DNA of 7,673 nt, from assembly GCA_000435475.1 (NCBI GenBank), contig FR896052.1, forward strand, positions 28,731-36,403, written 5' to 3'. Source of the stretch: Cryptobacterium sp. CAG:338 (GTDB lineage Bacteria; Actinomycetota; Coriobacteriia; Coriobacteriales; Eggerthellaceae). The notes beneath the pieces are model-generated. The model searched no databases. It was not told where the DNA came from and was given only the letters and a program-made list of their open reading frames with translations. This document shows, in pieces, positions 1 to 5,534 of the stretch. Position 1 is the stretch's first letter, and each line of letters begins with the position of its first letter. The position numbers and the translations under genes were made by a program.

Positions 1-708
1 TATAAAACGGATGCTATTTTGCGAATTAATAATCTAGATCGTTATGATGACAGAATTACGGTTAAGTGCAATTTAATCCGCGCATATCCGATACTGCAAG
101 ATTTTTGCAAGAAGCATATGGATGATCGGTTTTATCTAGAAAATGGGCAGGCCGTTAGCCCACGTGACATAATTATTCGAGAACTTATTTCGAACACTTT
201 GATTCATCGTGAATACTTATCTGCTTTTCCAGCTAAAGTAATTATTTCTCGAAACGAAATCGTTACAGAAAATGGGAGCAAGGCAATTTATGAAGGGCCT
301 TTGGATCTTGCATCTTTTAGCCCTATGCCAAAGAATCCGCTAATTGCTAACTTTTTCAATTCCATAGGTAGAGCTGATGAGCTGGGTTCTGGTTCCAAGA
401 ACCTACTTAAATATGTCCGTATTTATTCTGGAGAAGAACCGTCTCTCATTGAAGGTAATGTATTTAGGGCTCGAGTTCCTCTAGTCCGCAACAGCAAGTC
501 TTTTGAGATCGATCCTTTAGTTTCCGATTTTGTTTCAAACGCGATAAATAAAAAAGGTTATGTGACTACAGTAGAAGTTAGAGATGCTTTGGGGATAGAT
601 CACAAGGCCGCTCAGAGAGAGCTGTTAAAGCTGGTCAGTAATGGGGTTCTGTTAGCAAAGGGAAATACAAGAGCCCGAAAGTATATTGCAGTGTCCAAAG
701 ATCAATAA
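1..708 (+). CDS. COG2865-type ATP-binding transcriptional regulator, 5'-truncated by the window edge
   Basis: The reading frame is open from the first base (it reads YKTDAILRINNLDRYDD) and stops at TAA 706-708. The TTG at 19 is therefore an internal codon, and the N-terminal part, usually an AlbA_2 (Schlafen-like) domain in this family, lies outside the window. About 235 residues are visible. A GHKL-type ATPase half (HATPase_c_4) shows the N-box RELISNTLIHREY (bases ~178-216), a region reading NPLIANFF, and the family signature GRADELGSGSKN (~367-402). The last ~60 residues (from ~base 515) resemble a winged helix-turn-helix, with VEVRDALGIDHKAAQRELL followed by a basic GNTRARKY wing. Family members are thought to be ATP-dependent DNA-binding regulators; the target here is unknown. 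The gene and its flank look more A+T-rich than fabH, consistent with an accessory region. Several palindromic repeats lie just downstream and could be its operators (inference). Confidence 0.85.
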   Translation, partial: YKTDAILRINNLDRYDDRITVKCNLIRAYPILQDFCKKHMDDRFYLENGQAVSPRDIIIRELISNTLIHREYLSAFPAKVIISRNEIVTENGSKAIYEGPLDLASFSPMPKNPLIANFFNSIGRADELGSGSKNLLKYVRIYSGEEPSLIEGNVFRARVPLVRNSKSFEIDPLVSDFVSNAINKKGYVTTVEVRDALGIDHKAAQRELLKLVSNGVLLAKGNTRARKYIAVSKDQ

Positions 709-713
709 TTCAG

Positions 714-755
714 ATATATGGACACATATGGACAAATATGCCGTTGTCCATATAT
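714..755. repeat. TATGGACA repeat cluster, direct and inverted
   Basis: ATATGGACA occurs at 716-724 and again at 726-734, exactly 10 bp apart (one helical turn). A degenerate ATATG follows at 736-740, and the inverted copy TTGTCCATATAT lies at 744-755. Arms 726-735 and 744-753 form a perfect 10-bp inverted repeat around an 8-nt loop; alternatively 714-724 pairs with 745-755 (11 bp). A further TGTCC half-site lies at 692-696 inside the end of the regulator gene. No U-tract follows, so an operator is likelier than a terminator. Confidence 0.7.
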
Positions 756-826
756 TTAAATGGGCCAAGTGTGTGCTATTCCGAAGAAATTTTGAGATGA
801 GCTAATAATGATTGGGTTTTGATCTG

Positions 827-870
827 CTCTCTAAACTCTCCAAAATGTCTTCGAGAGTTTAGAGAGTTTA
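827..870. repeat. Perfect 14-bp inverted repeat built from GAGAGTTTA
   Basis: CTCTCTAAACTCTC (827-840) is exactly complementary to GAGAGTTTAGAGAG (853-866), separated by 12 nt (841-852). The right arm continues so that GAGAGTTTA appears twice in tandem (853-861 and 862-870), and the left arm holds the inverted unit TAAACTCTC (832-840). No T-tract follows on either strand. This looks like an operator for a dimeric or multimeric DNA-binding protein, with the neighbouring COG2865 regulator the obvious candidate (inference). Confidence 0.75.
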
Positions 871-891
871 TTGTTTTGAGTGTGCTTGAGG

Positions 892-1021
892 GCACTAAAG
901 ATCATCTAGAAAGAGTATTCACTAAAGACTGAGGGTTTGTAATTAGTTGTTACTGAGGTTTTAGCCAGCACTCTGTTAATAGATGTTTTAGTGAAGTTGA
1001 CGGAGTGATGCGCTTTAGTGC
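892..1021. repeat. Four CACTAAAG sites in mirror-symmetric arrangement
   Basis: CACTAAAG lies at 893-900 and 920-927. The inverted form lies at 986-993 (TTTTAGTG, one mismatch) and 1013-1020 (CTTTAGTG). The start-to-start distance is 27 bp in both pairs, so 893-927 and 986-1020 form two 35-nt half-elements facing each other. A shared CATC (left 903-906, inverted on the right) adds further complementarity, while the rest of the arms is not complementary. Between them, ACTGAGG is repeated at 928-934 and 952-958. The function is unknown. Confidence 0.6.
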
Positions 1022-1037
1022 TTTGTTGTTTTTGGCT

Positions 1038-1067
1038 TGCAGCAAAGGAATTTTTTCCTTGGCTGCA
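1038..1067. repeat. 13-pair hairpin, TGCAGC-AAGGAA arms
   Basis: TGCAGCAAAGGAA (1038-1050) can pair with TTCCTTGGCTGCA (1055-1067) through 13 positions with a single A-G mismatch, closing a TTTT loop. Neither strand has a convincing U-run after the stem, so a standard intrinsic terminator is not supported. It could still end transcription poorly, stabilise RNA, or be one end of a lost element. Confidence 0.55.
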
Positions 1068-1223
1068 CTTAAACTAGCTTCTGACAACATAGAGGCACTC
1101 GGCAACAAATGAGTTTAATAATCACAAGCTCATAGATGATGATGCTTTCAGAAAAAGTGTTAAAACAAAAATAACTTGACTCTAGCAGAGGCATTCCCAC
1201 GTCCGAAGTGCGCAAAACAGGCC

Positions 1224-1229
1224 TATAAT
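1224..1229 (+). promoter_or_regulatory. Possible -10 element for fabH
   Basis: A perfect TATAAT lies ~50 bp upstream of the fabH GTG. The hexamer at 17-bp spacing (GTCCGA, 1201-1206) matches the -35 consensus poorly. A TTGACT at 1176-1181 is too far away to pair with it. A start near 1236 would give a leader of ~45 nt. Based on sequence match alone. Confidence 0.4.
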
Positions 1230-1279
1230 AAGACGGTTCATAAGGCGATATAAACAGAATAGATAGAACGAGGTAGCAC

Positions 1280-2380
1280 GTGACTTGTGCAATTATAGGA
1301 TGTGGCAACGCCCTTCCCGCATTGGACGTAACAAATGATCATATGGCGCAATTGGTTGAGACGAGCGACGAATGGATATCAAAGCGTACAGGCATCAAGA
1401 GCCGCAAAGTTGCCGTAGAGGAAACCAGTACTGATCTTGCTGAGACCGCTTCACGTAAAGCGCTTGGCTGGGCAGATGGTGGCTACGCAGAGCGCACCAT
1501 AAAGCCAGAAGATATTGATCTGATAGTATTTGCTACCGTAACCCCTGATGTTTTAGTTCCTTCTAATGCGGCAATTTTGCGTCGTCGCTTAGGTTTGGAA
1601 AACGCTGCGTGCTTTGACCTGAATGCTGCTTGCTCAGGCTTTGTATATGCGCTTACCGTTACGGAAAGCATGATAGTGGCAAGCGCAACGGCATCTAATC
1701 GCAGCGACTTTAAGCGCGCTTTGGTGGTGGCAGGTGAACGCCCGAGCCGCATTACTAATTGGGCCGATCGTAATACTTGTGTTCTTTTGGGCGATGGTGC
1801 TGGTGCGGTCGTTTTGGAGTACGATCCTAGCCGTGCAGGTATTTTGAGCACCTTTATTGCCAACGAAGACGATATTCATAACTCGCTTACGTGTCCTATG
1901 CCGCTTGACGTGGTGCCACCCTTTGATGAGGGCGGCGTGAATCACGGTGCTGCACAAGCGACCGATAAAAGCCATGCTTCTATCGATGAAGAGCTCGCAA
2001 TTATTGAATCGCTTGAGGCGGGTGCGCCTCGTAATATATTGCGCATGAATGGCCAACAGGTTTTTAAGTTTTCTGCACGAGCTATGAATTTGGCTGTAAC
2101 GGAGGTCTGCCAACGTGCGGGCGTTACGCTTGATGAGATTAAACTCATCGTTCCTCATCAGGCAAACGAGCGAATTATTGATTTTGCGGCGCGAAGAATG
2201 CATGCACCAAAGGAGCTGTTTAAGCTCTCGATCGAACATCGCGGTAACTCATCGGCGGCAAGTGTCCCTTCTGCGCTTGCCGATGCGTATAACGAAGGCC
2301 AGATTAAAAAAGGCGACAAAGTAATTTTGGTAGCTTTTGGAGGGGGCTTTACCTTGGGCGCCGTGTTGTATGAAGTGTAG
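1280..2380 (+). CDS. fabH: Beta-ketoacyl-ACP synthase III (KAS III)
   Basis: FabH condenses an acyl-CoA primer, typically acetyl-CoA, with malonyl-ACP to start type II fatty-acid synthesis in the cytoplasm. The 366-residue protein carries the expected catalytic triad: Cys118 in NAACSGF, His293 in VPHQAN and Asn323 in RGNSSAAS. It also has the substrate-site EWISKRTGIKSR (31-42), LGDGAGAVVLE (170-180) and the C-terminal FGGGFTLGAVL. The GTG start has CGAGG about 6 nt upstream and places the usual short strand (CAIIGCGNALP) at the N-terminus. It is ~50 residues longer than the ~317-residue E. coli protein. Most of the excess lies at ~195-252, between the LSTFIANED strand and the NGQQVFKF helix, with smaller additions near 63-75 and 134-143. 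No other fab genes flank it, unlike many bacterial fab clusters. The last codons form the first unit of a tandem repeat. Function is secure; primer preference is not readable. Confidence 0.95.
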   Translation: MTCAIIGCGNALPALDVTNDHMAQLVETSDEWISKRTGIKSRKVAVEETSTDLAETASRKALGWADGGYAERTIKPEDIDLIVFATVTPDVLVPSNAAILRRRLGLENAACFDLNAACSGFVYALTVTESMIVASATASNRSDFKRALVVAGERPSRITNWADRNTCVLLGDGAGAVVLEYDPSRAGILSTFIANEDDIHNSLTCPMPLDVVPPFDEGGVNHGAAQATDKSHASIDEELAIIESLEAGAPRNILRMNGQQVFKFSARAMNLAVTEVCQRAGVTLDEIKLIVPHQANERIIDFAARRMHAPKELFKLSIEHRGNSSAASVPSALADAYNEGQIKKGDKVILVAFGGGFTLGAVLYEV

Positions 2381-2447
2381 GCACCGTGTTGCGTGAGGTA
2401 CGAGTGTCGGCTGCATGAATGTAGATGTCGTGCTGTACGAAGTGTAG
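2358..2447 (+). repeat. Degenerate ~22-bp tandem repeat, four units, overlapping the fabH stop
   Basis: Unit 1 (2358-2380) encodes the end of FabH, AVLYEV-stop. Unit 2 (2381-2403) matches it at about 15 of 23 positions, and unit 3 (2404-2424) is shorter and more decayed. Unit 4 (2425-2447) matches unit 1 at about 18 of 23 and again reads GTG CTG TAC GAA GTG TAG (VLYEV-stop). Spacing of the shared TTG/CTG core is 23, 22 and 22 bp. The pattern suggests old slipped-strand or unequal duplication of the gene's 3' end. Confidence 0.75.
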
Positions 2448-2472
2448 TTAGGTTTCATTCACCTGCTCGTAG

Positions 2473-2501
2473 TTTAAATACTCGTGTCAAAATGGTACTC
2501 T
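2473..2501 (+). promoter_or_regulatory. Weak candidate promoter for the amidohydrolase gene
   Basis: TTTAAA (2473-2478) and TACTCT (2496-2501) are 17 bp apart and match the -35 and -10 consensus at 4 and 3 of 6 positions. The start codon lies ~45 bp further on. No terminator is visible between fabH and this gene, so read-through from fabH is equally possible. Confidence 0.25.
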
Positions 2502-2533
2502 TTGGGTAACTTTTAGGTATTTCCACCTTTTAT

Positions 2534-2540
2534 GAGGTGA
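2534..2540 (+). promoter_or_regulatory. Ribosome binding site that decides the amidohydrolase start
   Basis: GAGGTGA lies 5 nt upstream of the GTG at 2546. The longer reading from GTG 2537 would start inside this motif, so 2546 is the better start. CACCT at 2524-2528 is complementary to AGGTG at 2535-2539 across a 6-nt loop, so a short hairpin could mask the site. Confidence 0.65.
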
Positions 2541-2545
2541 TTTGT

Positions 2546-4063
2546 GTGGATAGTACTTTTACTCAGCGCGTACAGGAATTGGCAGCGCGCATCGAACCGT
2601 ATCTAATCGAGAAACGTCGCTTTTTTCATGCTCACCCTGAATTGAGCGGTGAAGAAGTAAATACGACGGCAGCTATAGCGCAAGAGCTTGATGCCATGGG
2701 CATAGATTATGCACTCCCTAACGACTTTATTCCTGGTCCTGCGCCTGCGCAGTATACAGAAAGTGAAAATCTTGCATCTTTGAAAGAAACTGGCAAGGCA
2801 TTTGTACGACGGGATGTTGAAGCGCGGGGCGTGCTGACAAACGCCGCCAACCGCAAGAACGCGTCTGAGACTACTAAGGACCAGGCCATGTCAGTGAACG
2901 CTACCAGCAACCAGGACGCATCGGCGAGCACTGCGAATAGCGATGGCGAATCGACAAGTGCTGCAAATTGCCATGATCTGTCGACAAGCACCACCAAAAC
3001 TCCCCAGGGTGGTTCTACGATTAGCTCTCAATCAGGTCTTATTGTCACGATCAGAGGGGAAGCGCCTGATGCATATGACGAGCAGGGCCGACCCAGGCAC
3101 CGCATAGTTTTGCGGTCCGATATTGATGCGCTTCCTATTTTGGAACAGACAGGCGCGTCATATGCCTCGAAAAACGAAGGCGTGATGCATGCCTGTGGCC
3201 ACGATTGTCACATCGCAATGATGCTCGGAGCAATCCGCCTGCTCAACGAATTACGCGGGCAACTTCGGGGTGAAGTGCGCATAGTTTTCCAGCCTGCTGA
3301 AGAAATATCCATTGGCTCGCGCCGAATGATTGCGGCGGGGGCGCTCGATGGGGTGGAAACCATCTATGGAGCTCATATTTGGAGCGAAGTGGAAGCGGGA
3401 ACCGTTTCGATTGAGTCAGGTCCGCGCATGGCCAATACCGACTGGTTCCGTGTCGACATCAGTGGCTCGAGTGCGCATGGTGCAATGCCCCATAAGGGCG
3501 TTGATGCCATTGTCGTTGGAGCCGCTATTATCGAAGCACTTCAGGTTGTCGTGAGTCGCGATGTGTCGCCGTTTGACCCAGTGGTTCTTACTATTGGGGA
3601 ATTCCACGGGGGCGTAGCGCGTAACGTCATGGCAGGAACGTCTTACCTGACCGGAACGGTACGTTCGTTTGATCCGAAAGTTCGTGAATTTTTGCGCGAG
3701 CGCATGGAATTCATGGTTCACCATGTGGCGCGATCTTATAGCGCTAAAGCTGATTTCGAATGGCAATCAGGCAATTCAGCCCTTATCAACGATAAAAAAT
3801 GTGCCAAACGCGCCATAAAATCGGCGGTAAAGGTGTTAGGCGAAGACGCGCTGGCGAAATATGAAGGCACGCTTTCAGGGGAGGATTTCTCTGAATATCT
3901 GCGAGTAGTACCAGGAGTGTTTGTTTTTGTTGGAGGGAAAAATCCTGAAAAAGGCGCCGATCACCCTCAGCATAGTTGCTACTACGAAGTGGATGAAAGC
4001 GTTCTTGTTAGTGGTGCGAAGCTTGCGGCGCAATACGCTTTCGATTTTCTGAATGAAGATTAA
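2546..4063 (+). CDS. M20D-family amidohydrolase (hippurate hydrolase/N-acyl amino acid hydrolase-like) with a large insertion
   Basis: M20D enzymes are cytoplasmic di-metal hydrolases that cleave N-acyl groups from amino acids, such as hippurate or N-acetyl-diaminopimelate. With the GTG at 2546 the product is 505 residues. The N-terminal RRFFHAHPELSGEE (residues 24-37) and IVLRSDIDALPILEQTG (187-203) are family hallmarks. The metal site is complete: Cys217 and His219 in HACGHD, Glu252-Glu253 in QPAEE, His277 in GAHIW, and His476 in DHPQHS. The dimerisation-domain motif SGSSAHGAMPHKGVD is at ~306-320. Relatives are usually about 390 residues. The excess is one hydrophilic Ser/Thr/Ala/Asn-rich insertion at ~57-162, between the first helix and the strand GLIVTIRGEAP, containing degenerate 10-residue repeats. 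All catalytic segments survive, so the enzyme is probably active. The start is chosen from the GAGGTGA site. Substrate cannot be assigned; hippuricase, aminoacylase and N-acetyl-diaminopimelate deacetylase activities are all possible. Confidence 0.92.
   Translation: MDSTFTQRVQELAARIEPYLIEKRRFFHAHPELSGEEVNTTAAIAQELDAMGIDYALPNDFIPGPAPAQYTESENLASLKETGKAFVRRDVEARGVLTNAANRKNASETTKDQAMSVNATSNQDASASTANSDGESTSAANCHDLSTSTTKTPQGGSTISSQSGLIVTIRGEAPDAYDEQGRPRHRIVLRSDIDALPILEQTGASYASKNEGVMHACGHDCHIAMMLGAIRLLNELRGQLRGEVRIVFQPAEEISIGSRRMIAAGALDGVETIYGAHIWSEVEAGTVSIESGPRMANTDWFRVDISGSSAHGAMPHKGVDAIVVGAAIIEALQVVVSRDVSPFDPVVLTIGEFHGGVARNVMAGTSYLTGTVRSFDPKVREFLRERMEFMVHHVARSYSAKADFEWQSGNSALINDKKCAKRAIKSAVKVLGEDALAKYEGTLSGEDFSEYLRVVPGVFVFVGGKNPEKGADHPQHSCYYEVDESVLVSGAKLAAQYAFDFLNED
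2843..2989 (+). repeat. In-frame ~30-bp tandem repeats inside the amidohydrolase gene
   Basis: Five units, four of 30 bp and one of 27 bp, encode AANRKNASET, TKDQAMSVN, ATSNQDASAS, TANSDGESTS and AANCHDLSTS. A loose consensus is A-A-N-x-x-D-x-S-x-S. The octamer TCGACAAG recurs exactly 30 bp apart (2951-2958 and 2981-2988), direct nucleotide evidence of duplication. The repeats keep the reading frame and lie in the insertion that separates two conserved parts of the M20 domain. Confidence 0.65.
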
Positions 4064-4118
4064 AGGTAATAGCGATAGCCTAAGAATAATTCTTGAAATG
4101 AAATACAAATAGAAACGT

Positions 4119-4144
4119 AAGAGGCATCCCGCAGGATGCCTCTT
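4119..4144. terminator. Bidirectional hairpin terminator between convergent genes
   Basis: AAGAGGCATCC (4119-4129) pairs perfectly with GGATGCCTCTT (4134-4144) across a CGCA loop. It lies 55 bp past the amidohydrolase stop and 66 bp past the SDR stop on the other strand. T-tracts are short on both sides (CTCTTTAG rightward; ACGTTTCTATTTG leftward), but stem and placement fit a shared terminator. Confidence 0.85.
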
Positions 4145-4210
4145 TAGATCTAGATTGCTTTAGATAGAGTTTTAAATTCGAGTTAGACCGTAGTTCAAAA
4201 GGGTCTCAGA

Positions 4211-4969
4211 TTAACCTGCGTTCCAGCCGCCATCAACTACCAAAACATCGCCACTGATGTAAGCAGAATCTTCGCTTGCCAAGAAAAGCGCTGCCTTGGC
4301 GATTTCTTCGGTGCTGCCCGGCTCGGGTCCGCATGCCAACACGGGCTGGATGCGACCATAACCATTAGGATTTGGCTGACCCATTGAGGTAGCAATTTCT
4401 GAAGCAATGCCGCCTGGCGCAATGGCGTTCGCTCTAATGCCGTCTTTCATATACATGTAAGCGGTATTCTTGGTCATGGAGATTACGGCTGCTTTTGATG
4501 CGCAGTAAATTGCTCCTGCACAGGTGCGCATTCCGCCAAGAGAAGCAACGTTAACGATTGAACCACCATTGCCTTGCTCCAAGAAGACGTTGACTGCTTT
4601 TCGCATCGCGCAGAAGGGGCCAAACATATTGACCGCCATAACTTTTTCGTACTTTTCATTAGTGGCATCACCGATAGGACTCATATCGTCCATAATGCCT
4701 GCATTATTGATAAGCACATCGAGTTTGCCAAACTTTTCTACAGCAAAATCGATCATGCCTTCACAAATACTCTGATCAGAGACGTCTCCGGGATAAATTT
4801 CGATCGTTCCTGGAGCCTCTGTGAGCGATTCCTTGAGTGCCTCAAGGCGTTCTTTTCTGCGAGCGACAGCAACAACAGAAGCGCCTTCAGCAACAAAAAG
4901 ACGAACAATAGCATCTCCCATGCCGGAAGATGCGCCGGTAACTACTACCGATTTTCCTTGCATTTTCAT
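4211..4969 (-). CDS. Short-chain dehydrogenase/reductase (classical SDR)
   Basis: Classical SDRs are cytoplasmic NAD(P)-dependent oxidoreductases acting on alcohols, sugars, steroids or 3-oxoacyl groups. The 252-residue product shows the Rossmann nucleotide motif TGASSGMG (11-18), NNAG (88-91), and the tetrad Asn114, Ser143, Tyr155 and Lys159 (YxxxK). It ends with the expected SGDVLVVDGG. Arg37-Arg38 after the second strand favours NADP(H) (inference). The ATG at 4969 is preferred because AAAGGGA (4983-4977) lies 7 nt before it; the TTG eight codons further upstream would overlap that site, and a second ATG follows two codons later. The gene is convergent with the amidohydrolase and isolated upstream by the terminator at 5039-5073, so it is probably transcribed alone. 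Glucose-1-dehydrogenase-like, hydroxysteroid dehydrogenase-like and FabG-like functions all fit; FabG is less likely given the lone context. The substrate is not assigned. Confidence 0.93.
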   Translation of the reverse strand: MKMQGKSVVVTGASSGMGDAIVRLFVAEGASVVAVARRKERLEALKESLTEAPGTIEIYPGDVSDQSICEGMIDFAVEKFGKLDVLINNAGIMDDMSPIGDATNEKYEKVMAVNMFGPFCAMRKAVNVFLEQGNGGSIVNVASLGGMRTCAGAIYCASKAAVISMTKNTAYMYMKDGIRANAIAPGGIASEIATSMGQPNPNGYGRIQPVLACGPEPGSTEEIAKAALFLASEDSAYISGDVLVVDGGWNAG

Positions 4970-4976
4970 AGGATCA

Positions 4977-4983
4977 TCCCTTT
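4977..4983 (-). promoter_or_regulatory. Ribosome binding site that decides the SDR start
   Basis: Read on the minus strand, AAAGGGA is followed by 7 nt and then ATG at 4969. This argues against the upstream in-frame TTG at 4993 and gives a 252-residue SDR whose N-terminus MKMQGKSVVVTG fits the family. Confidence 0.75.
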
Positions 4984-5038
4984 CGATATACAAAGGCGGG
5001 ATTAATGAATGCCTTTAGATAACAGTAGTCGAGCAGGC

Positions 5039-5073
5039 AAAAAGAAAAGACCGCGAGCTGGACTAGCGGTCTT
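5039..5073 (-). terminator. Intrinsic terminator of the zinc-ribbon gene
   Basis: On the minus strand, AAGACCGC (5073-5066), an 11-nt loop and GCGGTCTT (5054-5047) form an 8-bp stem followed by TTCTTTTT. It lies ~50 bp past the stop of the zinc-ribbon gene and upstream of the SDR start, so it separates the two leftward genes. Confidence 0.88.
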
Positions 5074-5124
5074 AATTATGCTGTATGAGGGTAAACGGTA
5101 GTAAATTGCAGATAAGTGGTTGCT

Positions 5125-5475
5125 TTAGCTTGTCCAGGGCTTATCGAAGTCGGGTTCCAAACTGCCGTCGTCGGGCCTATTAAACAAAGTTTCCTGTCCG
5201 CAGTCCTGGCAAGTGCCAACCAACACTTTATGTTTATGGAACAGGGTGTAATACAGATAAATCAAAGCAAAGGCTACTGAGAAAGCAGGCATGAAGAAGA
5301 AGAAAACAACAACTGCTACTGCTGCCGCCACATGGATATACCATTTTGAGGGGATGCGACGCCTATCGGGGACATATTCCATATTGGTGCTGCCACAGTG
5401 GGGACAGGTAATAACAGGTTTTTTATCTTTTCTTTTATTGGGGTTTGTCGGCTCGTATTTCTTATTTTTCGCCAT
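5125..5475 (-). CDS. Small membrane protein with paired CxxC zinc-ribbon motifs
   Basis: No named family was recognised. The 116-residue protein has a lysine-rich N-terminus (KNKKYEP, NKRKDKK), a first zinc knuckle CPHCGS (Cys24, Cys27), a long hydrophobic stretch at ~46-79 and a second knuckle CQDCGQ (Cys89, Cys92), then an acidic tail (DDGSLEPDFD). The hydrophobic stretch is ~34 residues with a proline at 63, long enough for a tight hairpin of two short membrane helices or one long helix. If it is a hairpin, both CxxC pairs face the cytoplasm and could form a single four-Cys zinc site (inference). The ATG at 5475 has GAGGGA ~6 nt upstream, strong support for translation. It has its own terminator downstream and murB's terminator upstream, so it is likely monocistronic. 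The function is unknown. Confidence 0.75.
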   Translation of the reverse strand: MAKNKKYEPTNPNKRKDKKPVITCPHCGSTNMEYVPDRRRIPSKWYIHVAAAVAVVVFFFFMPAFSVAFALIYLYYTLFHKHKVLVGTCQDCGQETLFNRPDDGSLEPDFDKPWTS

Positions 5476-5534
5476 CCCGAATCCCTCTCTTTTAAACGGG
5501 TGAACGCAAAGTTCTCTTATTGAGTAACCTCATA

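Larger units (their letters stand above)
709..1279. other. Structured intergenic region without a credible gene
   Basis: This 571-bp stretch between the regulator and fabH carries no ORF with recognisable protein features. It contains, in order, a TATGGACA repeat cluster (714-755), a long palindrome (827-870), four symmetric CACTAAAG sites (892-1021), a hairpin (1038-1067), and a possible fabH promoter near 1224. The base composition looks A+T-rich. No tRNA, transposase remnant or CRISPR-like spacing was seen. The density of distinct dyad symmetries is far above that of any other spacer in the window and suggests protein-binding sites or the remains of a mobile or accessory element. Confidence 0.7.

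Noticed and set aside
19..21. TTG as the true start of the regulator gene
   Set aside because: The frame continues open to the window edge with family-like residues (YKTDAI), so the codon is internal.
709..1070. CRISPR array
   Set aside because: The repeats belong to different short families, mostly paired as inverted copies, without a common repeat length or unique spacers of constant size.
1176..1229. TTGACT with TATAAT as a single promoter
   Set aside because: The gap is about 42 bp, far outside the 15-20 bp range; only the -10 alone is retained as a weak call.
1069..1308. 79-residue minus-strand ORF overlapping the start of fabH
   Set aside because: It overlaps the likely fabH control region and start, shows no domain or clear ribosome binding site, and is easily explained as chance in A+T-rich DNA.
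1634..2239. 201-residue minus-strand ORF inside fabH
   Set aside because: It is a shadow of a strongly conserved gene whose catalytic motifs are all on the plus strand.
2707..2997. 96-residue minus-strand ORF with a period-10 hydrophobic pattern
   Set aside because: The periodic look is the antisense reading of the in-frame 30-bp repeats in the amidohydrolase gene; the M20 gene is clearly the coding strand.
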